Of a DNA stretch of 64,000 nucleotides, positions 9,535 to 19,277 are shown in pieces. Made by a program: the position numbers and the translations under genes. Source of the DNA: Flavobacteriaceae bacterium. Its GTDB lineage: Bacteria; Bacteroidota; Bacteroidia; Flavobacteriales; Flavobacteriaceae. How positions within the stretch are numbered: position 1 is the stretch's first letter; each line of letters begins with the position of its first letter. The DNA lies in the NCBI GenBank assembly GCA_947451525.1, contig CANFZM010000006.1, forward strand, positions 62,001 through 126,000, given 5' to 3'. The notes beneath the pieces were generated by a model. That model made no database searches and was not told the origin of the DNA. It saw only the letters and a program-made list of their open reading frames with translations.

Positions 9535-10827
9535 TTAAGCAAAGGTATAAAAACCAAGTTTCTTTTTGATATAGAATAAGCAAACTAAATTAAACGCAGT
9601 ATTAGTAATTAAACTTGCCATGGCAGAACCATTAATTCCGTACGTTGGAATTAATAGATAGTTTAAAATTAGGTTAATTAGAAATCCGAAAATGGTTATA
9701 TTTTTAAGTGCTTTTTGGTTATTAGTCATGTTTAAAATTTGATCTACATTTCCTGTTAAAACATTAATCAAAATCCCTATACTAATTATTATTAAGGCTG
9801 TTTTCCCTTGTGTGAAACCATCACCAAAAACACTTAATATAGAGTTGCTGAAAATTATTAGTACTAAAACTATTGGGACCGTAAGAAATATAACTAATTT
9901 GGTAGATTTGGCTATTACCGAATGTAATTCTTTACTATCGTTGGTTTTATATAGTTGTGTGATTTTAGGTGCAAGTACCACATTCATAGAAATAATTACT
10001 AACATGGCTAAAGAGGCAAGCTTATAAGCCAAATTATAAATTCCCACTTCTTTTTCCGACACCATTGAACCTAACATAAAGACATCGGTCCAGTTAAGTA
10101 AAAAAAGCATTAAACTACTTAACATCATTGGGGAAGAAAACTGCAATATTTGTTTAGAAGATAATTTTTCGATGGCGACTTTTGTATGTTTTTTAAAGAC
10201 AAAAAATGTTTCAATAATAACTGTAATTAGAACTGCAACCGCATAAAATAAAAGAGTTAAATAACCTTTCTCTTTAGTGATTGTAAAAAGAAGTAATAAC
10301 GTTAAAAAAATAATATTGGGAATGACAAACATGAAGACATTAAACTTCAGAAAGTTTTTGGTAGCAATAAAAAAATTCAGAAAAAACTCATGAATTATGG
10401 AAATTGGCAAAAGGAAAGCAACAACAACTAGATAAGAAATTAGATGTTTGTTTTTGAAAATATCTATAGCAATTACATTTTTAAGCATAAAATAGAAAAT
10501 GCTAGGAATAATTGCAGTAAGAAGAATAATTTTTAATCCTTTTCTTAATAAAAATTGAGAAAAATGATCGTCTATTTTATGTAGCCCTAAATAATTTATT
10601 AATGCATTGGGTAAACCAAGTGCAAAGATCATGGTGCTGGCTTGAAGGATTGTAAAAGTTAACGAATAGTTGCCAAAAACTCCTTCGCCAAACTGCTTAG
10701 TGATGAAAAAAGTAATAAAAAAATTTAGGAATAACCCAATTACTCTATAAATTAAAGTCGTCCCTCCAGACATTAACATCTGTTTGAATGATATAGAACT
10801 ATTTATTATTTTTTTTATTCTTTTCAT
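9535..10827 (-). CDS. Wzx-type oligosaccharide flippase (polysaccharide biosynthesis MOP family)
   Basis: A 430-residue protein with about twelve to fourteen hydrophobic helices and short charged loops. The N-terminal MLMSGGTTLIYRVIGLFLNF and an LSSLMLFLLNWTDVFMLG helix pair in the middle are typical of the MATE-like Wzx exporters. It should flip undecaprenyl-linked repeat units across the inner membrane for the polymerases encoded in the same cluster. It is co-directional with, and 15 bases upstream of, the WbbL-like glycosyltransferase. Substrate specificity not predictable. Confidence 0.85.
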   Translation of the reverse strand: MKRIKKIINSSISFKQMLMSGGTTLIYRVIGLFLNFFITFFITKQFGEGVFGNYSLTFTILQASTMIFALGLPNALINYLGLHKIDDHFSQFLLRKGLKIILLTAIIPSIFYFMLKNVIAIDIFKNKHLISYLVVVAFLLPISIIHEFFLNFFIATKNFLKFNVFMFVIPNIIFLTLLLLFTITKEKGYLTLLFYAVAVLITVIIETFFVFKKHTKVAIEKLSSKQILQFSSPMMLSSLMLFLLNWTDVFMLGSMVSEKEVGIYNLAYKLASLAMLVIISMNVVLAPKITQLYKTNDSKELHSVIAKSTKLVIFLTVPIVLVLIIFSNSILSVFGDGFTQGKTALIIISIGILINVLTGNVDQILNMTNNQKALKNITIFGFLINLILNYLLIPTYGINGSAMASLITNTAFNLVCLFYIKKKLGFYTFA

Positions 10828-10916
10828 TTTAAACTATGCAAAAAAGTTATCCCAAAAGAGATAACTTTTAAAATATTTTTGATCATTAAAAAACAAAAAT
10901 AAGCTTTTTTAGTTTA

Positions 10917-12767
10917 CTAATGTTCAATTGTTTTATCCGTTATAAATAATCCTTCTTTATTTGTTTTTTTATTAATCAAATAAATGCCTAATTGATATTT
11001 TCCTGATTCTAATTTAGATATGTCGTAGGTTGATTTAAAACCTGAATCATCTACGTTAAAATCATTTTTGAAATACGTAGTTACATCAGGTCTATTTACT
11101 TTTTGTGTTATTAACCTAATAGCTTTTTCGTCTTTTATAAATACAATAGCTAGTTTAGTTTCATTAGCTACTTGCTTGTCAAAATAAGCCCAGCCAGATA
11201 AATTTAAAACATTATCTTTAGTATCAAAACTCTCAATATTATAATTAAAAGCATCCCCATTTTGTTGTTGAAGGTTTTTAAATTTAGAGATGTCAATTGT
11301 AGTAGGAACATCTTTTAATAAAATAAAATGTTTTGTCCAAGCCTGGAATCCATCATAGTTATTATCTATATAATAATATTTATTAATGAAAGTCGCTGAA
11401 GCATCGTTTGGTTTGTAATCTCTACCAAATCCATCTATATACCAAAATGGCTTTAAGTGAATAGTGTCTTGTTGTATTTCAGAAATATAAATATCTAATG
11501 ATTTATCAATTATTTCGTATTTGTTTTTTCCATTATTAAGAAAATAGGGCATATACCAACCTAAACTACTAACAACTTTTTCTTTGTTTTTATTGTTGTT
11601 TATAATAAAATTAGTTGCTTCTCTAAATTGTGCTTTATTTACATTACTATAATATTTTTTTACAATAATAATATCTGTTAATGAAAAAATTACAAAAATG
11701 GAGAGTATTCCATATTGGATTATTTTATTTTTAAATTGATAAATAGAAATAGAAATTATAATTATTATCTCTGGCAATACTGTTATGAAATAACGGTTAA
11801 TTATCATTGGAATTGATAAATAGGAGCGTATTAATGGGATAAGGAGTATAACAACAATAGATGGTATTAAGACCGTAAAACTTAAAATTATTTCATTGTT
11901 AATAATTGAATCGTAAGTGATTTTAGTCTCTTTCTCTTTTGAGAGTTTTATAAAATAAACTAAAAAGATAAAACCCAATAAAGTCAATACCATTTCTGAA
12001 TTTCCAAAAAATTCTTTAAAAATTAAAGTATAAACATCTGCAGTTGGTGCTGGTATCCAAAACTCTTTTAAATCGCTAACTTTAATGAATATTTTTATTG
12101 CTGGAATAAATAATACTAATGCAATAATTCCGGAAATTAAGCCATTAATAAAAAAACTTTTTCTTGCTTCTTTATTGGAAACAATAAGAAATGCTAATAA
12201 AATTATATATTGAGCAAAGAGAACGAATAGTCCGAAAAAATGAGAGGAAATCATTAAAGCAGAAATTATTCCGTAGTAAATAGCATTCTTCCTATTTGGA
12301 GATTTTATAAATTTTATTAAGTAATAAAAAGCTAAAGTGGTAAATAAAAATAAGAAAATATAGGGTCTTGCTTCTTGCGAATAATAAAGATGGAAGGGAT
12401 TAACGGTAATTAATAATGCAGCGATTAAACCTACTTTTTTATTGATCAATTCCTTTCCTAGTAAGTATATAGAAAATACCGAAGCCAGACCGATAATTGC
12501 AGAGTATATTCTAGCAATAAAGGTAGTATATCCAAATATTTTAAATAAAAAATAAAGACTATAAAAATAGAATGGAGGCATTTGTTCACTAGTCATAATT
12601 AAATTATATAATTCGGACATACCTACTTTTGGATTGGATTCGTTCATAGTATGAATTTCATCTAACCAAATGCTTTGGAAGTCTGCCTTATAAATTCTTA
12701 AAAAAACAGCTAGCAATAAGATTGCTACTAAGAAATAATTTTGCTTTATTATGTTTAATGACTTCAT
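10917..12767 (-). CDS. GT39/ArnT-like membrane glycosyltransferase with C-terminal SGWAYF domain
   Basis: A 616-residue GT-C enzyme that uses polyprenyl-phosphate-linked sugar in the periplasm. The first periplasmic loop carries WLDEIHTMNES (about residues 34-44) with the catalytic acidic pair, and a later loop has YYSQEARPYIFL (about 127-138), both hallmarks of PF13231/GT39. About ten membrane helices end near residue 370, followed by a soluble periplasmic tail. The last ~114 residues (from 503, bases 10920-11261) form a separate domain containing LSGWAYF and ending GLFITDKTIE. This domain recurs at the end of the OstA-like protein encoded at 13892-15868. The downstream flanking gene is the flippase; upstream is a GT2 that probably makes its polyprenyl-phosphate donor. 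Confidence 0.85.
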   Translation of the reverse strand: MKSLNIIKQNYFLVAILLLAVFLRIYKADFQSIWLDEIHTMNESNPKVGMSELYNLIMTSEQMPPFYFYSLYFLFKIFGYTTFIARIYSAIIGLASVFSIYLLGKELINKKVGLIAALLITVNPFHLYYSQEARPYIFLFLFTTLAFYYLIKFIKSPNRKNAIYYGIISALMISSHFFGLFVLFAQYIILLAFLIVSNKEARKSFFINGLISGIIALVLFIPAIKIFIKVSDLKEFWIPAPTADVYTLIFKEFFGNSEMVLTLLGFIFLVYFIKLSKEKETKITYDSIINNEIILSFTVLIPSIVVILLIPLIRSYLSIPMIINRYFITVLPEIIIIISISIYQFKNKIIQYGILSIFVIFSLTDIIIVKKYYSNVNKAQFREATNFIINNNKNKEKVVSSLGWYMPYFLNNGKNKYEIIDKSLDIYISEIQQDTIHLKPFWYIDGFGRDYKPNDASATFINKYYYIDNNYDGFQAWTKHFILLKDVPTTIDISKFKNLQQQNGDAFNYNIESFDTKDNVLNLSGWAYFDKQVANETKLAIVFIKDEKAIRLITQKVNRPDVTTYFKNDFNVDDSGFKSTYDISKLESGKYQLGIYLINKKTNKEGLFITDKTIEH

Positions 12768-12778
12768 GTTAATCTATT

Positions 12779-13735
12779 TTAATAATAATTTTTTTCTTTT
12801 CCATCTTGTATTATTTTATCAACAATAAATAATGGTCTGTTTCTTACTTGATTATAAATTCTTAGCACATATTCACCAATTAATCCTAATGAAATTAATT
12901 GCACACCACTAAATAAAATAATCGCTAATATTGTTGCTGTAAATCCCTGAGGAACATCATTATAGTATAGTTTTCTATATACATTATAAATGAAGTAAAA
13001 TAAAGAAAAAACTACCGTGAAAAAACCTAATTTTGTAATGAATCTTATTGGAAAATTACTAAAATTAAAAATTCCATTAAAAGCCAATTCAAATAATTTT
13101 TTCCAACTATATTTAGTTTCGCCTGCTTGTCGTTCGTCACGATTGTACTCATACCCTATTTGCTTAAATCCAACCCAAGCTCTCATTCCGCGAAGATATC
13201 TGCTTTGTTCTGGCATTGCATTAATAGTGTCTACCACTCTTCTACTCAACATTGAAAAATCTCCACTATCAATAGGAATATTAAAGTTGGAAATCTTTTT
13301 TTGAAGTCTGTAATACGCTAAATAAGCTATTTTTTTAAGGAAATTTTCTTTACGATTCTTTCTTATTGCATAAATAACATCATATTTATTCATCAATAAA
13401 TTATAGAATTCGTTTACTAATTCTGGAGGGTCTTGTAAATCTCCATCAATAATCATGGCTCCTTTTTTTCCTCTTACATTAGCCAATCCTGCACTAACTG
13501 CTAGTTGATGCCCATGATTTCTTGATAGTAAAACTCCTGTAAATCTAGAATCTTTTATACAAATTTGTTCTATAAAATCTGATGTGTTATCACTACTGCC
13601 ATCATTCACCAATATTACTTCACAGCAAAATTTAGTAGTATTAATAACGTTCGTTAATCGTTCAATTAATTTCTCAAATACCTGCTCCTCATTGTATAAA
13701 GGAACAATAATAGAAATGTCAATAATTTTAGTCAT
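12779..13735 (-). CDS. Polyprenyl-phosphate glycosyltransferase (GtrB/DPM1-like GT2)
   Basis: A 318-residue GT2 with IIVPLYNEEQVFEKLIERL (residues 9-27), the metal site DGDLQDPPELV near residues 97-107, and an RGMRAWVGF segment. Two C-terminal membrane helices (about 235-257 and 268-292) give the GtrB topology. It should transfer a sugar from a nucleotide donor to undecaprenyl phosphate, yielding the lipid-linked donor that a GT-C enzyme uses in the periplasm. Immediately downstream, 11 bases away, is the GT39 enzyme, so the two make a functional donor/transferase pair. Which sugar is carried is not determinable. Confidence 0.87.
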   Translation of the reverse strand: MTKIIDISIIVPLYNEEQVFEKLIERLTNVINTTKFCCEVILVNDGSSDNTSDFIEQICIKDSRFTGVLLSRNHGHQLAVSAGLANVRGKKGAMIIDGDLQDPPELVNEFYNLLMNKYDVIYAIRKNRKENFLKKIAYLAYYRLQKKISNFNIPIDSGDFSMLSRRVVDTINAMPEQSRYLRGMRAWVGFKQIGYEYNRDERQAGETKYSWKKLFELAFNGIFNFSNFPIRFITKLGFFTVVFSLFYFIYNVYRKLYYNDVPQGFTATILAIILFSGVQLISLGLIGEYVLRIYNQVRNRPLFIVDKIIQDGKEKNYY

Positions 13736-13891
13736 TAATAATAGTTATTAAGCTTTTTTCTTCGTCCCTAAATTTCAATATTTATCCACTATTTATTTTG
13801 CTTTTATACAAAAAAGCTATTCGTGGAACTTTTTTCTTGTGCGGGGATAGTTGTATTTAAAAGTTATGTTGTAAATCTATAAAAATAAATT

Positions 13892-15868
13892 TTATTTAAC
13901 TATTGTTTTATCGGTTATCAGTAATCCTTCTTTACCTGTGGTGTCATTTTTAAGAAAAATCCCTAATTTGTAGGTGCCTTTCTTTAAATTTTTAATATCT
14001 AAAGTTGCGTTATAACCACAGTTATCTACATTATAATCTAATTTAAAATAAAAAGTTACGTCTTTTCTAACCACTTTTTCAACTTTAAATTTTGTAGTTA
14101 CTCCGTCTTTAATTAATAACACTATTATTCTTGTATCCTCTGGTGATTGATTACTGAAATAAGCCCATCCCGATACTTTTACAACATTGTTTTTGTTTTC
14201 AAATGTTTCTAAATTACTAGCAAATCCGTTACCGTTGGTTTTATCTTTAATCTTTATCCCCGAAATGTCTTTATTGCTTTGTATTTCGTCTTGTTTTAGT
14301 TTGCTGTCTTGGTATTCCTTTTGACTCTCCTCCACAATTTTTTTATCCAATTCTACCTCATCCGGTGGATAGATTTCTTCTTTGCTTTTTATTCGTTCGT
14401 CACCGCGCCATACAAATCCTCTTAGTTTTCGGGCGTTCTCGGGTAAATCCTTGTCTGGATAAATATCGCCATCTACCGTATCAAAAAAAGTAATGGTATC
14501 TACTTTACTCTTGTCGTCCATAGTCATGTTGATGCGACTACTTACATTTTTATTGATGCCTATTAATTCGTTTTTATCGTTTCGCATAAAATAAACTACT
14601 TCAGTATTCTTGACCACATCGGCTTCATAGAGTTTGTTTTCTTTAAATTTACCGTAAAGATTCAAACCCTTTATTTGATTGTAGCCAGTTCCAATAGTGT
14701 CTTTTGAAATTATAAAAGTGTTATTGAGTATCTTAAGCGAATCTAGTTTTTCGGTTTTGTTGTTTCCTATAAGGTGCATTATATCTCCTGTCATTTGGCT
14801 TTCAAAGTTCCAAAGAATAGGCTTACCAATCAGTTTAGTGAGCGCAACCTTTTGATCGGAATGAATGGAATCACATTTTCCGCTTAAATCGGTTTTAAAG
14901 AATCGAACATTTTTTTGTCCTACTACAATTCGTTCTCCCGTTTTTCCGGTAACTATAATTTTTTTAGCAGAAATAAACATCGAATCGTTTTCGATTTTAT
15001 ATCGAATAGAAGCGTGTTTGGTTATATAAAGCGAATCTTTATTTTTATAAACCTCGCCATAATGCCCTTTAATTATTGCCTTATTAATGGAATCCGTGAT
15101 TTTTACATTATTGGTTCCCGATGCAAATTCTTTTTTTCGATCGTAATACAAACTATCCCCTTCTATCAATCTGTCTTTGTATTTTATGTAGGATTTCTTT
15201 TTAAAATTACCGCTGTTCTTCTTACTGTTATAATAGCCGTTTTCAGTATAAATAAAATTGTCTTTTCCGGTAATAGTAGATGGTCCTTTCAAATAAGAAT
15301 CGCCTTGGGCGGTATAATAATCTAGATGGTTAGATTTTATAGTATATTCTGGATTGGTTAACACTACCGAAGTTAAAAATTGGTATTTCTTTTCTTTTAC
15401 AAAATATTTACCGGCTTTGCTTTTTAACGTATTGTTTTTGTTGATAATGGTTCCGTAATTATTAAAATAGGCTTCTTGGGAATTTCTATCAAAATGTATA
15501 GTATCGGTTGACATGGTAGATTCTGGAGAACGCATTACTACACTTCCTGTTGCAAGTGCTTTTTTTACATTTCCATTGTATTCGGCATATTTGCTATTCA
15601 AATATAGTGTGTCGCCTTGTACCATTTCTACTTCTCCAAATGCTTTAATATAGTTTTCATCTTTAAAATAGTAGGCTTTATTGCAGGTCATTACAACGCC
15701 ATCGTGACTAACTCGTACATTTCCTGTTAGTAGTGTTGCATTGGGCATTTCGATTTCATTAATGTCAGCAAAATCAGAATGTTCAATTAAAATCTTGCTT
15801 GTCTTTTGACTGAAAGCAAGAGTAAAACTGAAAAGAAGAAATCCAATAAAAATAATTTGATTTTTCAA
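13892..15868 (-). CDS. OstA-like (LptA/LptD-N type) periplasmic protein with C-terminal SGWAYF domain
   Basis: A 658-residue exported protein. A signal peptide (residues 1-20, ending AFSQ) is followed by several OstA/LptA-like beta repeats (about 21-420), of the kind that bind lipopolysaccharide during transport; phrases such as LTGNVRVSHDGVVMTCNKAY and ALATGSVVM are characteristic. A charged Lys/Glu linker (about 485-540), the usual end of the flavobacterial OstA-like protein, leads into an extra ~114-residue domain (545-658, bases 13895-14236). This domain is about half identical by eye to the end of the GT39 protein encoded at 10917-12767, including SGWAYF and LLITDKTI. The extension is unusual, and its function is unknown. 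It is located inside the polysaccharide cluster. Confidence 0.82.
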   Translation of the reverse strand: MKNQIIFIGFLLFSFTLAFSQKTSKILIEHSDFADINEIEMPNATLLTGNVRVSHDGVVMTCNKAYYFKDENYIKAFGEVEMVQGDTLYLNSKYAEYNGNVKKALATGSVVMRSPESTMSTDTIHFDRNSQEAYFNNYGTIINKNNTLKSKAGKYFVKEKKYQFLTSVVLTNPEYTIKSNHLDYYTAQGDSYLKGPSTITGKDNFIYTENGYYNSKKNSGNFKKKSYIKYKDRLIEGDSLYYDRKKEFASGTNNVKITDSINKAIIKGHYGEVYKNKDSLYITKHASIRYKIENDSMFISAKKIIVTGKTGERIVVGQKNVRFFKTDLSGKCDSIHSDQKVALTKLIGKPILWNFESQMTGDIMHLIGNNKTEKLDSLKILNNTFIISKDTIGTGYNQIKGLNLYGKFKENKLYEADVVKNTEVVYFMRNDKNELIGINKNVSSRINMTMDDKSKVDTITFFDTVDGDIYPDKDLPENARKLRGFVWRGDERIKSKEEIYPPDEVELDKKIVEESQKEYQDSKLKQDEIQSNKDISGIKIKDKTNGNGFASNLETFENKNNVVKVSGWAYFSNQSPEDTRIIVLLIKDGVTTKFKVEKVVRKDVTFYFKLDYNVDNCGYNATLDIKNLKKGTYKLGIFLKNDTTGKEGLLITDKTIVK

Positions 15869-15981
15869 GTAGAAGTCTTTTAATTATTTAAGAAGGTAAA
15901 CGTAATGGTTTTTAGTTTTTAATAAAAAAGATTATAAAGAATTTAACTAGTTTTTATTCGAAAATCTTTAGTATTGCTTTT

Positions 15982-16851
15982 CTATTGTAACGAAAGAACA
16001 ACGATCTTTAAACTTTCCTCCCACCCATTAATGTCCAAACCAAAAGCTGCTTTTATTTTGCTTTTATCCAATACACTATAAGCAGGTCTTTTTGCTGGTG
16101 TAGGGAAACTTGTGGAAGGAATGGGTATTAAATTTATAGAAATAGTATTTAATTCAAATATTTTCTTGGCAAAATCGTACCAACTACATTGCCCTTCGTT
16201 AGAGAAGTTGTAAATCCCGAAAAGGTTGTGGGTTGTAGGTTGTAGGTTGTAGGACATACAAATTTTTACTAATGCTTCCGCTAAATCTACTGCGTTGGTT
16301 GGCGTACCTATTTGATCGTTTACTACAGATAATGTATCTCTTTCGGATGCTAAACGCAACATGGTTTTCATGAAATTATTAGCAAATTGGGAATATACCC
16401 AAGAGGTTCTTATGATGAAATGCTGTTCTAAAGTTTCTTGAATGGCCTTTTCTCCGTCAAGTTTTGTTTGTCCGTAAACTCCAGTTGGATTTGGGATGTA
16501 TTCTTCTGTGTAAGGTTTTGTATTGTTTCCATCGAAAACAAAATCTGTAGAAACATGAAGTAATGTTGCATTGGTTTCTTTACAAACTTCGGCAAGATTT
16601 TTTGCTCCTACTACATTTATTAAATGTGCTTTATCGGATTCACTTTCTGCTTTATCTACTGCAGTATAAGCCGCTGCATTGATGCAAAAATTAGGTTTGT
16701 ATTTAGCAAAAACCTCTTGGCAATTTTCTTTTTTAGTAATATCTAAATCGGAAGAAGAACAAAAAACGAAATCTATTTGAGGATGATTTCCAGAAATAAA
16801 TTGAATTGCTTGTCCCAATTGTCCGTTAGCGCCTGTTACTAGAACTACCAT
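15982..16851 (-). CDS. rfbD: dTDP-4-dehydrorhamnose reductase
   Basis: NADPH-dependent SDR enzyme that performs the last step of dTDP-L-rhamnose synthesis. The N-terminal VTGANGQLGQAIQ (residues 5-17) binds the cofactor, and the catalytic YxxxK is YGQTK (about 131-135). The C-terminal FSNEGQCSWYDFAK segment is diagnostic of RmlD. The length of 289 residues is normal. The coding sequence contains a heptanucleotide repeat (16224-16251) in the linker before FGIYNFSNEG; because seven is not a multiple of three, unit gain or loss would shift the frame. It overlaps rfbC by 7 bases. Confidence 0.93.
   Translation of the reverse strand: MVVLVTGANGQLGQAIQFISGNHPQIDFVFCSSSDLDITKKENCQEVFAKYKPNFCINAAAYTAVDKAESESDKAHLINVVGAKNLAEVCKETNATLLHVSTDFVFDGNNTKPYTEEYIPNPTGVYGQTKLDGEKAIQETLEQHFIIRTSWVYSQFANNFMKTMLRLASERDTLSVVNDQIGTPTNAVDLAEALVKICMSYNLQPTTHNLFGIYNFSNEGQCSWYDFAKKIFELNTISINLIPIPSTSFPTPAKRPAYSVLDKSKIKAAFGLDINGWEESLKIVVLSLQ
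16224..16251 (-). repeat. Heptanucleotide tandem repeat inside rfbD
   Basis: Four contiguous 7-base units on the plus strand: GGTTGTG once and GGTTGTA three times. On the coding strand this encodes the LQPTTHNL stretch of RfbD, in a loop between conserved blocks. Such a repeat inside a surface-sugar gene is a candidate slippage site. Confidence 0.8.
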
Positions 16852-17396
16852 ACTTTTTTAGCGTTTTCTAGGTTTGGTAAAACTTGATCTTTTTCTGAAA
16901 TTAGCAAGTCAGACGTTGGAAATTGCCAATCAATGTTTAGAGTTGAATCGTTATACATCAACCCACCTTCGCTTTCTTTATTATAAAAATTATCGCATTT
17001 ATAAAAGAAAGTTGCCGTGTCACTCAATACTAAAAATCCGTGGGCAAAACCTCTTGGAACAAAGAATTGGGTTTGATTTTCACCTGAAAGTACTACCGAA
17101 ACATACTGCCCATAAGTACTAGAATCTGGACGAATATCTACAGCAATATCTAAAACTTCTCCTTGTAAAACCCGTACCAATTTAGCTTGAGCGTGTTCGC
17201 CAGTTTGGTAATGCAATCCTCGCAAAACTCCTTTGGAAGAAAAAGATTGGTTGTCTTGAACAAAATGGACTTGTTTTCCTATTCCGTTTTGAAAGGTGTT
17301 TTCATTGAAACTTTCCATGAAATACCCTCTATCATCTTGGATGATTTTGGGCTCTATAATAAAACATTCTTCTAGTTTGGTGGGTATAAACTTCAT
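16845..17396 (-). CDS. rfbC: dTDP-4-dehydrorhamnose 3,5-epimerase
   Basis: A 183-residue cupin enzyme that epimerises dTDP-4-keto-6-deoxyglucose at C3 and C5. Visible motifs: DDRGYFMESF (about 20-29), the catalytic-histidine block GVLRGLHYQTGEHAQAKLVRV (start near 56), and FVPRGFAHGFLVLSD (about 112-126). Length and order are standard. It overlaps the start of rfbD and is 20 bases downstream of rfbA, so the three rhamnose genes form an operon. Confidence 0.93.
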   Translation of the reverse strand: MKFIPTKLEECFIIEPKIIQDDRGYFMESFNENTFQNGIGKQVHFVQDNQSFSSKGVLRGLHYQTGEHAQAKLVRVLQGEVLDIAVDIRPDSSTYGQYVSVVLSGENQTQFFVPRGFAHGFLVLSDTATFFYKCDNFYNKESEGGLMYNDSTLNIDWQFPTSDLLISEKDQVLPNLENAKKVW

Positions 17397-17416
17397 ATAA
17401 AAACTAAATAATACTG

Positions 17417-18280
17417 TTATTCGTTAGAAATATCTACTAATTGAGTGCCGTAACCACTTTTTAACAATGGCTCTGCAAGTGCTTTAAGTTGTGCGTTATC
17501 AATAAAACCCATTCTAAAAGCAGCTTCTTCTATAGAGCCAATTTTTAGTCCTTGACGCTCTTCAATAACTTGAACAAATTGCGATGCTTGCATTAAAGAA
17601 TTAAAAGTTCCCGTGTCAAACCAAGCGGTTCCACGGTCTAAAATACTAACTTTAAGTTTGCCTCTTCGTAAATATTCTTTATTAACATCGGTGATTTCTA
17701 TTTCTCCACGATGACTCGGTTTTATATTAGATGCAATTTCTACCACATCATTATCATAAAAATAAATTCCAGGAACCGCATAATTAGATTTTGGCGCTGC
17801 TGGTTTTTCTTCAATAGAAAGTACTTTTCCTTGTTTGTCAAAATCTACTACGCCATAACGTTCTGGATCGTGCACGTGGTAAGCATAAATGATACCACCG
17901 TCTGGATCATTATTGGCTTGAAGCAAATCGGCTAAACCAGTTCCGTAAAAGATATTATCACCCAAAACGAGTGCAACTTTATCTTTTCCAATAAATTCTT
18001 TTCCGATAATAAATGCTTCAGCAAGTCCATTCGGATTTTCTTGAACTTCGTATTCAAATCGACAACCATATTTTTTTCCGTCACCAAGTAACGTTCTAAA
18101 AAGTGGTAAATCATGGGGAGTAGAAATAATTAATATTTCTTTAATTCCTGCCCACATTAAGGTTGCTAACGGATAATAAATCATTGGTTTATTATAAATC
18201 GGCATCAATTGTTTACTAACGGCAATGGTTAACGGATGTAATCTGGTACCTGATCCTCCTGCTAAGATAATTCCTTTCAT
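17417..18280 (-). CDS. rfbA: Glucose-1-phosphate thymidylyltransferase
   Basis: A 287-residue nucleotidyltransferase that makes dTDP-glucose from dTTP and glucose-1-phosphate. The signature [20 protein letters not shown] (residues 8-27) and the sugar-binding [15 protein letters not shown] segment (about 144-158) are clear. The start overlaps the stop of the upstream Wzz-like gene by 4 bases (ATGA type), giving coupling. The next pathway enzyme, rfbB (dTDP-glucose 4,6-dehydratase), is not found here and presumably lies elsewhere in the genome. Confidence 0.95.
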   Translation of the reverse strand: MKGIILAGGSGTRLHPLTIAVSKQLMPIYNKPMIYYPLATLMWAGIKEILIISTPHDLPLFRTLLGDGKKYGCRFEYEVQENPNGLAEAFIIGKEFIGKDKVALVLGDNIFYGTGLADLLQANNDPDGGIIYAYHVHDPERYGVVDFDKQGKVLSIEEKPAAPKSNYAVPGIYFYDNDVVEIASNIKPSHRGEIEITDVNKEYLRRGKLKVSILDRGTAWFDTGTFNSLMQASQFVQVIEERQGLKIGSIEEAAFRMGFIDNAQLKALAEPLLKSGYGTQLVDISNE

Positions 18281-19269
18281 AATTGTTGTTTTTGGGTTTT
18301 TGCTAATTGGTTTTTGTAATAGGCTCTAAAAAATCCGAAAATAAAGAAGATAAATATTAATAAAAATGGCATTACTATTTTCATTTTTCCGTTAAGTCCC
18401 TTAGTGTTTTTAATATTTAAAGTAGCACTACTCTCTTTAATGATTTTATCTAAATTTAATAATTCAACTCTATGAACTCCTTGTTCTACAATTAATTCAT
18501 TTTTAGTTTTAATTACTTCATTTAGTTGGGTATTGTCATTATAATAAACCAACTTATCGCTCTTTTGTGCGCCGTTTAAAGTATTTGAAAAACTATTTAA
18601 AACCCCATTAATTTGAGCAATAATAGAATCGTTTTCTTTGACTTTTGTTTGAATATTATTATTATATACTATTTGTATTTTTTTATAATATTCCGAATTA
18701 TTTAAAAATTCCAATAATGGTTTTACTGTTTTTTCCTCATTTGTTTGTTTAGAGGTACTGAAGGAAATATTATGAAACGAATAATTTTTGCTTGTTAATT
18801 TATCATCTACAATTTTTTTAAGATCCCCATCTTCGGCTAATAATTTAACAAATTCAAAATTTACTGGATTGCTTCCAATAAAGGAATAAATGTCGGTAAT
18901 TGGTTCAATTTTTATTCCGGAGAATTTTTTGGTATCTTTTATTCCAACTACATTTTTTAAAAATAAGGTATCCCCTTCATTTACTTTAGAATTAATTAGA
19001 TCTATTTTAGAATATAAATAATCTACAGTAGAAAAATTAGGAGTAACTATTATTTGACTATCATAGCTTCTTTCCGTTTTATCCATAAAATAGCCCAAAA
19101 CAGCTCCAGTAACAAATAATATTCCTATTACTACTATATTTCTTTTTATAAAAAGAATTCCATTAAATATTTTTATGGCAATTTTTTCAAAAAAACCACT
19201 AAATTTCTTTGAAATTTGAGATAAATCAATTTCTTGATTGTCGTTATTGGATTGAGAATTTGTACTCAT
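18277..19269 (-). CDS. Wzz-like chain-length / polysaccharide co-polymerase protein
   Basis: A 330-residue inner-membrane protein with two membrane helices, near residues 38-60 and 298-318, and a large periplasmic segment between them that is rich in Lys, Asn and Ser and has coiled-coil character. This is the topology of polysaccharide co-polymerases that set O-antigen length (PF02706 class). Proline-containing hydrophobic residues around the second helix ([15 protein letters not shown]) fit. It is probably first in an operon with rfbACD. The sequence is divergent, so the family call rests mainly on topology and context. Confidence 0.72.
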   Translation of the reverse strand: MSTNSQSNNDNQEIDLSQISKKFSGFFEKIAIKIFNGILFIKRNIVVIGILFVTGAVLGYFMDKTERSYDSQIIVTPNFSTVDYLYSKIDLINSKVNEGDTLFLKNVVGIKDTKKFSGIKIEPITDIYSFIGSNPVNFEFVKLLAEDGDLKKIVDDKLTSKNYSFHNISFSTSKQTNEEKTVKPLLEFLNNSEYYKKIQIVYNNNIQTKVKENDSIIAQINGVLNSFSNTLNGAQKSDKLVYYNDNTQLNEVIKTKNELIVEQGVHRVELLNLDKIIKESSATLNIKNTKGLNGKMKIVMPFLLIFIFFIFGFFRAYYKNQLAKTQKQQL

Positions 19270-19277
19270 TAAATAAT

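Noticed and set aside
14915..15325. Plus-strand frame of 136 codons inside the OstA-like gene
   Set aside because: Sense strand has clear OstA-like domain features; the antisense frame shows only random hydrophobic composition and no start context.
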